Shown piece after piece: positions 5,486 to 6,375 of a stretch of DNA of 6,375 nt (position 1 is the stretch's first letter; each line of letters opens with the position of its first letter). Made by a program: the position numbers and the translations under genes. The DNA lies in NCBI RefSeq assembly GCF_000297435.1, contig NZ_CAIP01000108.1, positions 1-6,375 of the forward strand, written 5' to 3'. The notes beneath the pieces were generated by a model. That model was given only the letters and a program-made list of their open reading frames with translations, had not been told where the DNA came from and did no database searches. The DNA is from Microcystis sp. T1-4 (GTDB lineage: Bacteria > Cyanobacteriota > Cyanobacteriia > Cyanobacteriales > Microcystaceae).

Positions 5486-6271
5486 ATGACCAATAACGAA
5501 ATTACAGTTAACGACTACTCATCCACTAGATTATCAAGGGCGAGATTGACTCTCAAGGTTGATGGTCCTTATTTTCCTATGGTGAAATTCCAAAAACTTT
5601 TAGAGAGTTTTTCTATAATCCTGACGGAAATTGATCAAGAAATATCAGATACGGGAGAGGTGGGAGTAGAGTGGGCAATTACGGAAGTTCAACAAGGAAG
5701 TATTATTATGACAGCCGAAGCAAATATCCTTGATGAACAGGTGGAAACTGAGCGTCCTCAAAGAATTATCAATGTTTTTAGAGATAGTTTAGAAGAATTG
5801 ATTAAGGAAAAACCTCAACGTCCCTTGTACTTCAACAATAAAGCCCTGTATAATGTCAAGAAGTTTAGCGAATTAATCGATCCAAATGATTTTGCTTATA
5901 TCGAGTTTTCTACGGAAAATTGGAGGTTTTATGTTACTAAAAATATAGCGGCTAATGTAGATGAAATTACTCAAAATTTTTACAGTATTTATGGCTCTAT
6001 TGAAGGGCAGTTAGTATCTATTAATATTGCCAATCGTCAAAAGATGGGGATTCGTAGCCTAACTGATAACAAAATTATTAAATGTTTTTTTCCTGAAGAA
6101 CTTTTTGAACAAGCTAGAGAAGCTTTAGGAAAAAGAGTTTATGTTTTTGGGTTAATCCGGCAGTATTTGCATGGAGAAAAAATCAATATTCAAGTGCAAG
6201 AAATGAAAGTTTTTCCTGAAAAATCTGCTGCTTCTTCCCTGTCTAATATTATCAATTCAATTAGAGGTTAG
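5486..6271 (+). CDS. Conserved-looking hypothetical protein, probable C-terminal beta-rich (OB-like) domain
   Basis: I do not recognise this 261-residue protein by name. It is soluble, with no signal peptide or membrane segment. The N-terminal part (about 17-80) reads as an alpha/beta unit: LTLKVDGPYFPMVKF, a helix LLESFSIILTEIDQEI, then strands VGVEWAITEVQQGSIIMTAEA. RPLYFNNKALYNVKKFSELI follows at about 112-131. The C-terminal third starts at AANVDEI (155-161), then YGSIEGQLVSINI (about 168-180), CFFPEELFEQA (200-210), GKRVYVFGLIR and NIQVQEMKVFP. The alternating strands there suggest a small barrel such as an OB-fold, so nucleic-acid or ligand binding is a guess. I have the impression of similar AANVDEI...GSIEG patterns in unnamed bacterial proteins, not verified. 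The ATG at 5486 is chosen over the TTG one codon earlier. There is no ribosome site, and a promoter-like pair sits right before it. It could be the first gene of an operon continuing beyond the edge. Confidence 0.8.
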   Translation: MTNNEITVNDYSSTRLSRARLTLKVDGPYFPMVKFQKLLESFSIILTEIDQEISDTGEVGVEWAITEVQQGSIIMTAEANILDEQVETERPQRIINVFRDSLEELIKEKPQRPLYFNNKALYNVKKFSELIDPNDFAYIEFSTENWRFYVTKNIAANVDEITQNFYSIYGSIEGQLVSINIANRQKMGIRSLTDNKIIKCFFPEELFEQAREALGKRVYVFGLIRQYLHGEKINIQVQEMKVFPEKSAASSLSNIINSIRG

Positions 6272-6375
6272 TCTTGAAAAAAAAGTCTATCAAAAAACAT
6301 TATTGTGATTAGGGAATCTTTATCAGTTTTTTCAATGAAGAACCCCAGTATTATGAACAATGTAAGAATATTGGC

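Noticed and set aside
5299..5496. 65-codon + strand open frame between Uma2 and the 261-residue gene
   Set aside because: It has no Shine-Dalgarno and no recognisable motif, and it overlaps the start of the next gene in another frame. It also contains the candidate promoter at 5451-5480.
6335..6375. Possible new + strand gene start near the right edge (ATG at 6335 or 6353)
   Set aside because: Only 13 codons are visible, with no ribosome site and no recognisable sequence; not enough to call.
6268..6375. Minus-strand frame open from the right edge to a stop at 6270-6268
   Set aside because: Its 35 codons are Phe/Ile-rich as expected from AT-rich DNA, and it ends by overlapping the stop of the convergent gene. 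No support for a real C-terminus.
1..6375. CRISPR array, tRNA, rRNA, transposase or integrase
   Set aside because: I looked for regularly spaced repeats, tRNA-like arms and transposase motifs on both strands and found none.

Overview
The window looks like a cyanobacterial chromosome segment with low-to-moderate GC. The octamer GCGATCGC (the HIP1 element abundant in many cyanobacteria) occurs three times, at 638-645, 987-994 and 3836-3843. There is a Uma2-type (DUF820) gene of the kind greatly expanded in cyanobacteria, and the left edge carries the start of a DUF3782-like protein. Bloom-forming Chroococcales such as Microcystis fit well, but that genus call is inference.

Layout, left to right. 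Positions 1-58 hold the first 19 codons of a minus-strand gene that runs off the edge. A 63-base divergent intergenic region follows, then cobL (122-1390, +), a bifunctional CbiE-CbiT methyltransferase of the corrin ring and the only clear housekeeping gene. It converges on a small minus-strand TIR-like gene (1495-1980) resembling the ThsB (DUF1863) family of Thoeris anti-phage systems. Divergent from that gene, about 120 bases away, is a two-gene + strand operon: a protein with a canonical TIR domain and a probable degenerate TIR-like domain before it (2099-3256), and 21 bases later a stand-alone SLOG-superfamily Rossmann protein (3278-4207). A 373-base non-coding stretch follows, holding a repeat-like fragment and a good sigma-70 promoter for the Uma2-family nuclease-fold gene (4581-5213). 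After another 272-base gap comes a 261-residue protein of unknown function (5486-6271). The last 104 bases show no supportable gene.

How they may work together. The segment 1495-4207 is the most interesting part. TIR domains of this sort can cleave NAD+ and make cyclic ADP-ribose-type signals, and SLOG domains bind nucleotide-derived ligands. TIR genes next to a SLOG gene are the pairing seen in Thoeris (ThsB signalling to the SLOG domain of ThsA). Here, however, the SLOG protein has no SIR2 or membrane effector attached and two different TIR genes are present. If this is a defence or stress-signalling system it is not textbook Thoeris. This is inference from domain content and gene order; nothing in the sequence proves defence activity. 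Uma2 and the 261-residue protein appear to be separate transcription units.
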